A DNA stretch of 64,000 nucleotides from JABFXX01 sp036489755 (GTDB taxonomy: Bacteria; Myxococcota_A; Polyangia; Haliangiales; Haliangiaceae). Positions 41,792 through 48,908 of the stretch are shown one piece after another. The DNA is taken from positions 138,478 through 202,477 of the forward strand of contig DASXFD010000042.1 in NCBI GenBank assembly GCA_036489755.1. Reading direction: 5' to 3'. The notes beneath the pieces were generated by a model. That model saw only the letters and a program-made list of their open reading frames with translations. It was not told the DNA's origin and did no database searches. Made by a program: the position numbers and the translations under genes. Within the stretch, counting starts at the first letter, position 1, and every line of letters begins with the position of its first letter.

Positions 41792-42840
41792 AACGCCGCG
41801 CGCGTGCCCGGCGCGATGAGCTCGTCGGTCGACGGCGGCTCGCTGCCGCCGAACGCTTTTTCGATCCGGCCGAGCGCCGCACGAAAGATGTCGTCGAGCC
41901 GCACGAACGTCTCGGCCGGCGTGCCGGGCAACCCGCTCGCGACCGCGAGCTGCAGCGCGGCCATCGCGAGCGGCGCGTCGCTGCGATCCGGCGCGAACGG
42001 CACGACGAGGCTCGCGAGCGGATGCAGCCAGCGCGCGCGCATCGGCCGCGGCACCTTGCCGGCATCCGGCGCTTCGAGCACGAAGAAATCGGCGGGCTCG
42101 CACGGCGCGTCGAGCAGCGCCTTCGCCTCGGGCGTGCCGAGCTCGTGCAAGAGGTAGCGGCGCGCGAGGTAGTACAGCCAGTAGAGCAGCTTGAAGCTCG
42201 CGTAATGCGCGCCGAACGCGAGCGCGTCGTCACGCATCTCGTCACGCAGCTCGGCGAGCTCGCCGAGGCCGGACGAGCCATCGACGTAGGTCTCGAAGAA
42301 TCGCGCGAGCATCTTGTCGGAGCCCGAGCACACCTCGGTCGCGCCGATCAGCGTGCCGCTCGCTTCGGCGTCGGCGGCCATCGTCGCCGCGTCGAATTTC
42401 GGCGGCTGCCAGCCCGTGGTGAGCGTGCGCACGAGCATGTTCTGCGCCCACAGGCCGACGCCTTGCGTCGCCTTCGCGAGCGCGGCCGCATACGCCGGCA
42501 CCGCGCCGCGCTTGAACAGGAAGAACCACGGCAGCGACGAGCCGAGCTGGCTCACCCGCCAGATGTCCATCACGTCGGGCGTATACTCGCGCACGCCCGC
42601 ATAACCCGAGCGCACGACGGCGAGCGCGCCGACGATCTCGTCCCAGTGCGCCGACGTCTGGCGCAGCGCAGACACGTTCATCAGCTTCGCGTGCTGGAAC
42701 CGGCGGCCCGCGTACGGGCACGTCTTGTACTCGAGGTCGTCGGGTTTCAGAAACTCCGGCGGCGTGCGGCCTTCGCGCAGCGGGCGGCCTTCGTCGTCGC
42801 GATGAAACTTCTCGGTGACCATGCGCGCGACGAGGCTCAC
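41776..42840 (-). CDS. Conserved-looking protein of unknown function
   Basis: A 354-residue soluble protein that I do not recognise. GTG 42840 overlaps the queE stop (GTGA) and is taken as the start; an ATG at 42822 is the alternative. Features include MVTEKFHRDDEGRPLREG near the start, a Cys-containing HWDEI/EVCSGSDKM region, and aromatic helices (FKLLYWLYYLARRYLLHEL). It has no signal peptide. Coupled translation with queE suggests a link to deazaguanine metabolism, but no motif supports this directly. Confidence 0.65.
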   Translation of the reverse strand: MSLVARMVTEKFHRDDEGRPLREGRTPPEFLKPDDLEYKTCPYAGRRFQHAKLMNVSALRQTSAHWDEIVGALAVVRSGYAGVREYTPDVMDIWRVSQLGSSLPWFFLFKRGAVPAYAAALAKATQGVGLWAQNMLVRTLTTGWQPPKFDAATMAADAEASGTLIGATEVCSGSDKMLARFFETYVDGSSGLGELAELRDEMRDDALAFGAHYASFKLLYWLYYLARRYLLHELGTPEAKALLDAPCEPADFFVLEAPDAGKVPRPMRARWLHPLASLVVPFAPDRSDAPLAMAALQLAVASGLPGTPAETFVRLDDIFRAALGRIEKAFGGSEPPSTDELIAPGTRAAFQLSR

Positions 42841-43439
42841 GGAATTCCCACGATCTTGTGCAGCTGCAATGACAGCCGCCAGCGCGGCCGCGCTTGCACG
42901 AGCGCGAGCGTGCGCGCCAAGCTCGCCGGATCGCCGGCACACGGCTGCACGAAATAATGCTCGCACGCGTAGCGCGACTCGTAGCCGGCGAGCGTCGCGT
43001 CGCTGACGGTGTCGTCGACCACGACCTTGATCTCGTTCGCGGCAAGCGGCACGAGCTCGAGCGAGCGCGGATGAAACTGCGGCTTCGGCGAGATCGTGAG
43101 CCAGTCGACGGCGCCGGCCGGCGCGCGCGTACCGTTCGACTCCATGTGCACGCGAAACCCGACGGCGTGGAGCGCGGCGGCGAGCGACTCGTCGTACTGG
43201 AGCGTCGGCTCGCCGCCCGTCACGACCACCATCCGCGTGCGATCTCGATCGAGCGCGACGAGCTCGGCGACGATGTGCTCGGCGTCGCGCCTGGTCGCGT
43301 TCTCGGCCGCGAAGTCGGTATCGCACCACGTGCACGCCAGATTGCACGCGGCGAATCGCAAGAACACGCACGCGCGGCCGGCGTGCGCGCCTTCGCCCTG
43401 CAACGTCGGCCCGAAGATCTCCTTGACGAGATAGCGCAC
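42837..43439 (-). CDS. queE: 7-carboxy-7-deazaguanine synthase
   Basis: A 200-residue radical SAM enzyme of the QueE family, converting 6-carboxytetrahydropterin to 7-carboxy-7-deazaguanine in queuosine (tRNA) synthesis. The N-terminal PTLQGEGAHAGRACVFLRFAACNLACTWCDTDF includes the substrate loop and the 4Fe-4S motif C-N-L-A-C-T-W-C (CxxxCxxC). VVTGGEP is the SAM-binding GGE motif and SNGT follows. Length is normal for the short QueE form. No queC or queD is seen beside it; the rest of the pathway must lie elsewhere. Confidence 0.92.
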   Translation of the reverse strand: MRYLVKEIFGPTLQGEGAHAGRACVFLRFAACNLACTWCDTDFAAENATRRDAEHIVAELVALDRDRTRMVVVTGGEPTLQYDESLAAALHAVGFRVHMESNGTRAPAGAVDWLTISPKPQFHPRSLELVPLAANEIKVVVDDTVSDATLAGYESRYACEHYFVQPCAGDPASLARTLALVQARPRWRLSLQLHKIVGIP

Positions 43440-43461
43440 CGGCTAATGCTATAGCGCAGCG

Positions 43462-44319
43462 ATGCGGATCGGCGTAGCCCTCGCGGTCGTCGCGGCTTGT
43501 GGCAAGGCGCAAGCGCCGGTCTCCGATCGCTGCACGGCGCAACCGTTCGCGACGTCGACGCCGGTGCCCGAAGCGTCGGCGGCCGCGTGGCTCGGCTCGA
43601 ACCAGCTGCTCGTCATCGGCGACAGCGGCAACCACGGCGCGTACGGGATCGTCGATGCCGCAACCGGCACGACGCTCGATCAAGGCGCGCTGCCGCTCGG
43701 CGACTCGTCCGACGATTTCGAAGGCCTCGCAACGCTCGGCGACACGATCTACGGCGTGATCTCGTCGGGTTGGGTCTACGCGTGGCAACGCGCCGGCTCC
43801 GGCTTCCAGCTCGTCGACGGGCCTTACTCGCTCGGCCCGGTGGATCTGCCGCCGACCGGCCACGGCGATCACCCGCCGGCGACCGACGGCATGGTCTGCG
43901 ACGTCCACAAGTCGAACTGCGGCCGCAACTACGAGGGCCTGTGCCTCGCACCCGCGCCGACGCCCGACGGCTGCGCCGGCTACGTCGCCGCGAAAGCGGA
44001 CGGCAAGCTCTACTGCGTCGCGTTCGACGCGAGCCATCATTTGCGAGTCCGCCGCGACGGCGCGATCGCCGTCGATGGCCCGGCGAGGCTCGCCGACTGC
44101 GCCTACGACGACACCGGCCGGCTGTGGGCCGCCGACAACCTGTTCGGGATGGCGCAGGTGTTTCGCATCGACAACGGCAGCGCCGTGCCATTCGAGGCCT
44201 TCGGTCCGGGCTTCCCCGAGGTGCTTGCCGTGCGCGGCGACACGTTCTACCGGATGTCCGATCTCGGCGGCGCGCCGAGCTTGATGGCGAAATTTCGCTG
44301 CCCGGCCGCCACCAAGTAG
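43462..44319 (+). CDS. Lipoprotein, SdiA-regulated-like or esterase-like propeller
   Basis: A 285-residue protein with a short signal and lipobox (MRIGVALAVVAAC, Cys13). The sequence AAWLGSNQLLVIGDSGNHGAYGIVD, then DFEGLATLGDTIYGVISSG, resembles the D-x-E-G-L-A pattern of SdiA-regulated or phytase/esterase-like beta-propellers. A central Cys-containing insertion (DGMVCDVHKSNCGRNYEG) follows. Divergent from queE across 22 bases and just before nrdR. Function unknown. Confidence 0.7.
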   Translation: MRIGVALAVVAACGKAQAPVSDRCTAQPFATSTPVPEASAAAWLGSNQLLVIGDSGNHGAYGIVDAATGTTLDQGALPLGDSSDDFEGLATLGDTIYGVISSGWVYAWQRAGSGFQLVDGPYSLGPVDLPPTGHGDHPPATDGMVCDVHKSNCGRNYEGLCLAPAPTPDGCAGYVAAKADGKLYCVAFDASHHLRVRRDGAIAVDGPARLADCAYDDTGRLWAADNLFGMAQVFRIDNGSAVPFEAFGPGFPEVLAVRGDTFYRMSDLGGAPSLMAKFRCPAATK

Positions 44320-44328
44320 ACTTCGATC

Positions 44329-44814
44329 GTGCAGTGCCCGTACTGCGGCGGCGATTCGAGCGTGACGGAGACGAGGGTCACCGCCGACGGGCTGCGCCGT
44401 CGTCGCGTGTGCACCGCGTGCAAGCGCCGTTTCACCACGTACGAGAAGCTGGGCGCACCGAGCCTGAAGGTCACCAAGCGGAGCGGGGAGCTCGAGCCAT
44501 TCGACGGCGACAAGCTGTTGCGTGCGCTCGAGCGAGTCGCGGCGCATCGCAGCCCTGTGACCGTCGACGATTTACGTCGCATCTCGCGAGACATCGAAGC
44601 GACGCTCGTCGATAGCGGGCGCAAGTCCGTCGCGTGGAGCGACATCGTCGCGCTTGCGCTCGATCGACTACGCAACGTCGATGCAGTTGCCGCGCAGCGA
44701 CTCGCGGCGAACTACACCGATGAGAGCGGCGCCGTCCGGTTCGACGACGCCGCTCCGCTCGATCCGTCGCCTCAGCTCGGGCTGCCCCTTGCCGAGGACG
44801 ACGCCGACGGCTAG
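44329..44814 (+). CDS. nrdR: Ribonucleotide reductase repressor NrdR
   Basis: A 161-residue protein starting at GTG 44329. The N-terminal zinc ribbon has CPYCGG and CTAC (Cys3, Cys6, Cys31, Cys34 region). The ATP-cone follows with VTKRSGELEPFDGDKLLRALERV. NrdR senses ATP/dATP and represses ribonucleotide reductase genes by binding NrdR boxes. Typical length is 150-165. No nrd gene is nearby. A Pro/Asp-rich tail of about 15 residues is extra. Confidence 0.93.
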   Translation: MQCPYCGGDSSVTETRVTADGLRRRRVCTACKRRFTTYEKLGAPSLKVTKRSGELEPFDGDKLLRALERVAAHRSPVTVDDLRRISRDIEATLVDSGRKSVAWSDIVALALDRLRNVDAVAAQRLAANYTDESGAVRFDDAAPLDPSPQLGLPLAEDDADG

Positions 44815-44840
44815 GCCACCACCGAGGTGGGAAGTGCGAG

Positions 44841-45128
44841 TCAGCGACCGCCGGGGCCGCCGGCGCCGGGGCCGCCGCCGTGCATCTGCTGCACCATCTG
44901 CATCAGGCTCTGCTGGTTCTGCTGCTTGCCTTGCGCGATCGCCTGGCAGCCTTGCTGGAACGACTGAGAGCACTGCTGGAATGCCTGCGTGACTTTGGGG
45001 TCGGCGGTCTTCGGGCCCGCATCGACGCGGCCACCGACGACGTTTTCGAGCGCGCACGTCTCGATCGATTCGAGCCCGAGCTCGACGAGGTCGACCGCTG
45101 TGAAACGTTCCGTGTCCATGGTGATCAC
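44841..45128 (-). CDS. Double-glycine leader peptide A (Gln/Met/Gly-rich)
   Basis: A 95-residue ORF. GTG 45128 overlaps the stop of peptide B (GTGA); an in-frame ATG lies at 45119. The leader DLVELGLESIETCALENVVGG ends in Gly32-Gly33 with hydrophobic residues at the usual -4 and -7 positions, the pattern cut by C39 peptidases. The predicted mature part of 62 residues is Gln-rich with two Cys (QQCSQSFQQGC), then Met/Gln-rich (SLMQMVQQMH) and finally Gly/Pro-rich. A matching C39-ABC transporter lies at 53955. Probably a secreted microprotein; role unknown. Confidence 0.65.
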   Translation of the reverse strand: MITMDTERFTAVDLVELGLESIETCALENVVGGRVDAGPKTADPKVTQAFQQCSQSFQQGCQAIAQGKQQNQQSLMQMVQQMHGGGPGAGGPGGR

Positions 45129-45457
45129 GCGTGAACGTTGACGCGGACGATGTTCTGCGGGGGCCCGGCCGACGCGATGGCGCCAGCACCCGGCGGGGGA
45201 CCCGGCGGCGGTCCCGGCGGCGGCGGGGGAGGAGCGCCAGCGCCACCGCCACCTCCACCCATCATCATCATCATCATCATCATCGGCATCATCGAGCTGC
45301 TGCTGTTGTTGTTTGCGGACGCGGCCTGAATCGACTGCTGCATTTGCGACATCATCAGCTGGATCGTCTGATCCGAGCTCGACCCGCCACTCGTGACGCC
45401 GCCACGCACGCGGCTCAGGTGGGTCGCCTCGATCGAAATAAACTTATTCTTGCTCAT
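45125..45457 (-). CDS. Double-glycine leader peptide B with Met8-Gly6 tract
   Basis: A 110-residue ORF. The short leader MSKNKFISIEATHLSRVRGG ends in Gly19-Gly20. The predicted mature part of 90 residues is Ser/Gln/Asn-rich, then holds eight Met in a row (59-66), six Gly (67-72) and a Pro/Gly-rich stretch (76-90). A sigma-54 promoter match at 45502-45517 gives a leader of about 34 bases with a GAGGAA ribosome site. The six Gly use three different codons, so the tract is not simple repeat slippage. It shares its layout with peptide C and overlaps peptide A by 4 bases. Confidence 0.75.
   Translation of the reverse strand: MSKNKFISIEATHLSRVRGGVTSGGSSSDQTIQLMMSQMQQSIQAASANNNSSSSMMPMMMMMMMMGGGGGGAGAPPPPPPGPPPGPPPGAGAIASAGPPQNIVRVNVHA
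45260..45283. repeat. Eight CAT trinucleotide repeats, coding for Met8 in peptide B
   Basis: Eight perfect CAT units on the plus strand, read as ATG on the minus strand. They encode residues 59-66 of peptide B. The number equals that in peptide C at 46191. Slippage would change the Met count in frame. Confidence 0.9.
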
Positions 45458-45501
45458 GGGTTCCTCGGTGGATGTGTTGAGAACTCGCTGTGCTTGCTTA
45501 G

Positions 45502-45517
45502 AGCATCGTGCGTGCCA
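45502..45517 (-). promoter_or_regulatory. Sigma-54 promoter before peptide B
   Basis: On the minus strand the site reads TGGCACGCACGATGCT: a full -24 TGGCACG, ten bases between GG and GC, and a -12 GC. The predicted start of transcription is near 45491, about 34 bases before the ATG of peptide B. The downstream TCTA is shared with the site before peptide C. Confidence 0.75.
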
Positions 45518-45562
45518 GCGAGTCGTCTCAACAATCTCGCTAAGATCGCGATCGCGCCGCGT

Positions 45563-45871
45563 CTAGGCGAGTAGACAGATCAAAACAACGGCGAGCCACG
45601 TAATCGTCGCCGCGACGCCGAGGATCACGACCGACGACCGATACGTCGACGGGCGCGCGCCACGCACGTAGAGCGTCGGCTCGTCGGAGCCGCCGCCGAG
45701 CGTGCCGAACGCGAAACGCGGCGGCTCGCGCAACGTCGGGCCGAGGTCGAGCTCGCCGAACGCTACGCGCTGGCGACGTCGATCGATGAATGTCGGGATC
45801 TCGGACTCGCTCACGCGCCAGGGTTCCTGCGTCATGTGCGACACCAATTGCAGTGCGCGTGCCGCAGCCAT
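45563..45871 (-). CDS. Small tail-anchored membrane protein
   Basis: A 102-residue ORF (or 90 residues from the second Met, MTQEPWRVSESEIPTFIDRR, at 45835). The N-terminal part is soluble and charged. One hydrophobic segment at the C-terminus (SSVVILGVAATITWLAVVLICLLA) would anchor it in the inner membrane with the N-terminus in the cytoplasm. It lies between peptide genes B and C on the same strand. No family recognised. Position suggests an accessory or immunity-like role for the peptide system; this is inference. Confidence 0.55.
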   Translation of the reverse strand: MAAARALQLVSHMTQEPWRVSESEIPTFIDRRRQRVAFGELDLGPTLREPPRFAFGTLGGGSDEPTLYVRGARPSTYRSSVVILGVAATITWLAVVLICLLA

Positions 45872-45944
45872 CCACTAGAAACAGCGCACGCGATCGACGC
45901 GCTCGCATCGACCGAGGGTTGCGTCATGACGATCGAGGTTGACG

Positions 45945-45983
45945 CGCCGAAAACGGAACCGGCGCCGAAGGGCGCGGCGCCGG
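45945..45983 (-). terminator. Rho-independent terminator after peptide C
   Basis: The plus strand has ccggcgccg (45959-45967), a 7-base loop, and cggcgccgg (45975-45983), a perfect 9-bp stem. On the minus strand it is followed by a T-rich stretch (TTCCGTTTTC). It lies 31 bases downstream of the peptide C stop codon and would end that transcript before the tail-anchored gene. Confidence 0.65.
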
Positions 45984-46013
45984 CAGAGGACCCGTCGTGA
46001 AGATGATCGTTTG

Positions 46014-46406
46014 CTAGAAGCACTTCCCGCCACAGCCGCAGCCACCGCCGCCGCCGTAGCCGGGATAGCCGCCTGCGCCGTAGCCGGAGCCGTCGACGCC
46101 GACCTGGACGTACGTCGGCTGGCCGTAGCCGTAGGCACCGGCCGCGGCGCCGTAGCCTGCGCCTGCTGCCGCGCCGCCGCCGCCGCCGCCCATCATCATC
46201 ATCATCATCATCATCGTGGTCGGGTCCATACCGCCGTTGTTGCTTTGCATGGAGGAGATCGACGTCGTCAGCTGCTGCATCATCTGCATCAGCGCGTCGG
46301 TGGTATCCGAGTCCGATCCGCCCGATGCGATTCGCGCGGCGCCGCCGCTAACGACGGTGAGCTCCTGCGAATCGATCGAGACGAACGGGTCCTGCTGGTT
46401 CGACAT
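46014..46406 (-). CDS. Double-glycine leader peptide C with Met8-Gly6 tract and Cys tail
   Basis: A 130-residue ORF. The leader MSNQQDPFVSIDSQELTVVS ends in Gly21-Gly22. The predicted mature part of 108 residues has a Met/Gln-rich segment (DALMQMMQQLTTSISSMQS), eight Met in a row (65-72), six Gly (73-78), a Gly/Ala/Tyr-rich region, and a C-terminal CGCGGKCF with three Cys. The Met, Gly and Cys content suggests metal binding (Cu or Ag), but this is inference. A sigma-54 site at 46449-46464 and an AAGGAAG ribosome site precede it. Same layout as peptide B. Confidence 0.75.
   Translation of the reverse strand: MSNQQDPFVSIDSQELTVVSGGAARIASGGSDSDTTDALMQMMQQLTTSISSMQSNNGGMDPTTMMMMMMMMGGGGGGAAAGAGYGAAAGAYGYGQPTYVQVGVDGSGYGAGGYPGYGGGGGCGCGGKCF
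46191..46214. repeat. Eight CAT trinucleotide repeats, coding for Met8 in peptide C
   Basis: Eight perfect CAT units on the plus strand (ATG on the minus strand) encode residues 65-72 of peptide C. They are followed on the plus-strand left side by six GCC units (GGC Gly codons, 46173-46190). Confidence 0.9.
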
Positions 46407-46448
46407 AACTGCTTCCTTGGTGGATGGTTGGGATGCACTTGGCTGTAG

Positions 46449-46464
46449 AGCATCGGTCGTGCCA
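46449..46464 (-). promoter_or_regulatory. Sigma-54 promoter before peptide C
   Basis: The minus strand reads TGGCACGACCGATGCT, with a perfect -24 element, ten bases between GG and GC, and the same ATGCTCTA downstream part as the peptide B site. The predicted start is near 46438, giving a leader of about 32 bases that includes an AAGGAAG ribosome site. Confidence 0.75.
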
Positions 46465-46587
46465 CGCGTGCGTCTACCTGATCACGCGGAATTGCCGACC
46501 ATGCGAGACGTCGGATCCGGGTTACGTTTCCTCGGATCGTCGACAGCGGGAGACACGATCGACTCTCCACTCACCCGCACACGCTCG

Positions 46588-46621
46588 CCGAAAATGCGAA
46601 CGGCCGGCACGTGGCCGGCCG
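46588..46621 (-). terminator. Rho-independent terminator after the Asp/His-linker outer-membrane protein
   Basis: The plus strand has cggccggc (46601-46608), a 5-base loop, and gccggccg (46614-46621): a perfect 8-bp stem. On the minus strand a T-rich stretch (TTCGCATTTTC) follows. It is 20 bases beyond the stop codon at 46642 and would end the 50009-46642 transcript. Confidence 0.65.
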
Positions 46622-46641
46622 CTCTGGAGAATCGCCGCGGC

Positions 46642-48354
46642 TTAGAACGACGCGCCGACCTGCACGGTGCCGAGGATCCAGCTGTCGGTGATGTTCGAGA
46701 CGCCCAGCGAGTCGTCACCGGTGTCGGGCGTCGAGAGGTTGCCGTCGCCGTCGAAGTCCATCGACACCCGGCGGTACTCGATCGCGCCGCGGATGTAGAT
46801 GATGTCGGTCACCGGAATCTTGAAGTTCAGGTTGAGCTCGAGGCCCGACGCCGTGCCCGAGCCGTACCATTCCTCGTCGGAGACGTCGCCGGCCGAGATG
46901 ATGTACATGTAGCGGCCACCGGCGCCGATGCGAACGCGATCGGTCACGGCGAGCTCGAGGTCGCCACCGGCGCCGAGGTACTCGTACTGCACGTCGGGAA
47001 TCTGCACCGTCGACGGGAAGTCGCTCTCGAGCTGGTACGACGAGCGGCCGTAGTTGACCTGCGCATCGAGCGTCATGATGCCCATCTGGTGGCGGTAGTG
47101 CACGGCGGCTTCCCACGACGTGAAGTCGAGCGTGTAGTCACCGTACGTGTCGTTGACGGTGTCGTTCGCCGAGATCGTCGCGCCGATCGACTTCTGGAGC
47201 TGGAACGTGCCGCCGAGGCCGCTGAGGTCGACGCCCGTCTTGTGCTCGGGCCACGGATACACCGCAGCAGAGATCGCAACACCGGCGAGGTTCTGGCCGG
47301 GATACGACGGCGGCGTCGCCGGATAGTCGGGCGGGTCCTGCGCGAAGTTCATGCTGCGGTTCGCGACGAACGCGCCGAGCGAGAGCTCGAAGCGCGGCGA
47401 CGGCTTCTCGAGCAGCGGGTCCTTCTTGCCGGTCATGATCTTCGTCTCGACCGCGTCGGGGCCGAAGATGTCGATCACGTTCGCGGTTTCGGGCGGCAGC
47501 GACGCCGTCGTCTGGTCAGCCGTCGCGACCGTGGTCGTGGCCTTGTCGGTCGAGTCCTTCTTGTCGTCGTTGCTTGCCTCGTGCTTGTCGTCATCGTGGC
47601 GATCGTCGCGGGGGTCGTCGCGGCGCTCGTCGCGATCGTCCTCATCGCGGTGGCTGCCGTGGCGGCTGTCGCGGCCCGCGCGGTCGTCGCAATCGTCGTC
47701 GCGGTGGTGGCGGCGGTGATGATCGCGGCGGTGGTGGTGGCGGTCGCGGCGGTCGTCATCGCAGCCGTCGTCGTCGTCATCATCGTCATCATCGTCGCCG
47801 TCTTCGCTCGACGGTTTCGACGAGTCGACGTGCGCGCCTTTCGTGCCGAGCTTCGACGGCGGAATCCAGTCGGCGCCGCTGGGCGGCGAGGAGTTGTCGT
47901 CGCCGACCCAGGTCAGCAGCTCGTCGAGGCCCTTCGTGAGCTTCTTCTGCGCCTCGTCGCTGACCTGGCCGGTATCGCTGATGCGCACCGAGACCGTGTC
48001 GAGTTGCCGGCCCGTCGTGGCGTCGCGCACCGCGACCGTCATCGAGTGCGTGCGCATGCCGTCGGGATCGACCCAGCCCTCGAGAACCGCGTCGACGCCG
48101 GCCGACTTCGCGGCCATCGACCACTGCATCGGGCCGCGACCGTCGTTCGCCATCTTTGCCGCGAGCCAGCGCTTCGTCGCGACGACGTCGTACGACGAGT
48201 CCAGCACGGTGACGACGGTAGAGCGCGCGGCGTCGGCCAGCGTGCGCGGCCCCGAGAAGTCGAGGATCACGACGCGACGGAGCCGAGGGTCAGCGCTCGC
48301 ACTCGCGGTGGTGGCGAGCACGAGAGCGGCGAGGATGAGGTGGTGGATGCGCAT
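46642..48354 (-). CDS. Outer-membrane barrel protein with Asp/His/Arg-rich linker
   Basis: A 570-residue exported protein. A signal peptide (MRIHHLILAALVLATTASASA) is followed by an alpha/beta domain (about 25-150: RVVILDFSGPRTLADAA, SSYDVVATKRWLAAK). Next is an extreme linker (183-270) with a run of ten Asp, then His/Arg/Asp clusters such as HHHRRDHHRRHHRDDD. The last 270 residues form a beta-barrel ending in Phe (GTVQVGASF). The Asp codons are mixed, so the run is kept at protein level. The linker may bind metal or cations. It is the third gene after the L-domain lipoprotein and the paralogous small protein; they share one transcript. Confidence 0.8.
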   Translation of the reverse strand: MRIHHLILAALVLATTASASADPRLRRVVILDFSGPRTLADAARSTVVTVLDSSYDVVATKRWLAAKMANDGRGPMQWSMAAKSAGVDAVLEGWVDPDGMRTHSMTVAVRDATTGRQLDTVSVRISDTGQVSDEAQKKLTKGLDELLTWVGDDNSSPPSGADWIPPSKLGTKGAHVDSSKPSSEDGDDDDDDDDDDGCDDDRRDRHHHRRDHHRRHHRDDDCDDRAGRDSRHGSHRDEDDRDERRDDPRDDRHDDDKHEASNDDKKDSTDKATTTVATADQTTASLPPETANVIDIFGPDAVETKIMTGKKDPLLEKPSPRFELSLGAFVANRSMNFAQDPPDYPATPPSYPGQNLAGVAISAAVYPWPEHKTGVDLSGLGGTFQLQKSIGATISANDTVNDTYGDYTLDFTSWEAAVHYRHQMGIMTLDAQVNYGRSSYQLESDFPSTVQIPDVQYEYLGAGGDLELAVTDRVRIGAGGRYMYIISAGDVSDEEWYGSGTASGLELNLNFKIPVTDIIYIRGAIEYRRVSMDFDGDGNLSTPDTGDDSLGVSNITDSWILGTVQVGASF

Positions 48355-48396
48355 GGTAGTCGACTCCTCTGGTGGAGAGAGCGAGCTGGTGTTTGC

Positions 48397-48876
48397 TCAG
48401 TTCACGAACGCCGGGGCGATCAACTCGTGGGGACTCGCCCACTCGATGAGCTCGACGAGCTCGTTCGCGAGCTTGTGCGTCGAGCGCTCGTCGAGGTTGC
48501 CGTCGTTGCCGATCCGCACGGTGATGGTGTCGATCTGGCGGCCGGTGGATGCGTCGCGCACTTCGACGGTCATCGTCGGCGTACGAACGCCATCGGCGGC
48601 GACCCAGCCGTCGACAATCGCGTCGATGCCGGTCGCCTTCGCGGCCGTCGACCACTGCTGGGCATCGCCCTTCGCGTCGATCATCGCGGCGGACCAGCGC
48701 TTCGCGGAAACGACGTCGTACTGGTCGCCGAGCAACTGCTGCGCGACGGCGGTCCCGGCTTGCGCGAGCTGCGCCTGGCCGTAGAAGTCGACGATCACGA
48801 TGCGGCGCGGCCTGGCGTCCGCGCTCGCGGTGGTCGCGACGAGAGCCGCGGCGATGAAGAGGTGGTGGATGCGCAT
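48397..48876 (-). CDS. Exported single-domain paralogue of the N-terminus of 46642-48354
   Basis: A 159-residue protein starting at ATG 48876 with signal MRIHHLFIAAALVATTASA. It matches the N-terminal domain of the downstream outer-membrane protein along its length: RRIVIVDFYGQAQLAQAG, then DQYDVVSAKRWSAAM, then GWVAADGVRTPTMTVEVRD, then STGRQIDTITVRI. It has no linker or barrel. The pair clearly arose by duplication. The domain resembles part of periplasmic proteins of the TolB/LpoB sort (ancient DxG strand), but identity is uncertain. Confidence 0.72.
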   Translation of the reverse strand: MRIHHLFIAAALVATTASADARPRRIVIVDFYGQAQLAQAGTAVAQQLLGDQYDVVSAKRWSAAMIDAKGDAQQWSTAAKATGIDAIVDGWVAADGVRTPTMTVEVRDASTGRQIDTITVRIGNDGNLDERSTHKLANELVELIEWASPHELIAPAFVN

Positions 48877-48908
48877 GGTGGTTCTCGAGTGGAGAGGAAT
48901 CGAGTCGG

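Noticed and set aside
44815..44840. Possible terminator between nrdR and peptide A
   Set aside because: Only a 5-bp CCACC/GGTGG stem is present and no T run follows on either strand.
45926..46000. Plus-strand 24-codon ORF (MTIEVDAPKTEPAPKG...) between peptide C and the tail-anchored gene
   Set aside because: It coincides with the hairpin terminator of peptide C and has no ribosome site; the terminator explains the sequence better.
45260..46214. CAT repeats as a possible CRISPR or protein-binding array
   Set aside because: The repeats are uninterrupted trinucleotides without spacers and lie within coding frames as Met codons.
47590..47800. Plus-strand ORF across the Asp/His linker giving long Val/Ala/Ile-rich hydrophobic segments
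   Set aside because: It is the antisense of the Asp/His/Arg codons; opposite-strand GAC/GAT gives Val/Ile. The minus-strand gene has a signal peptide and barrel.
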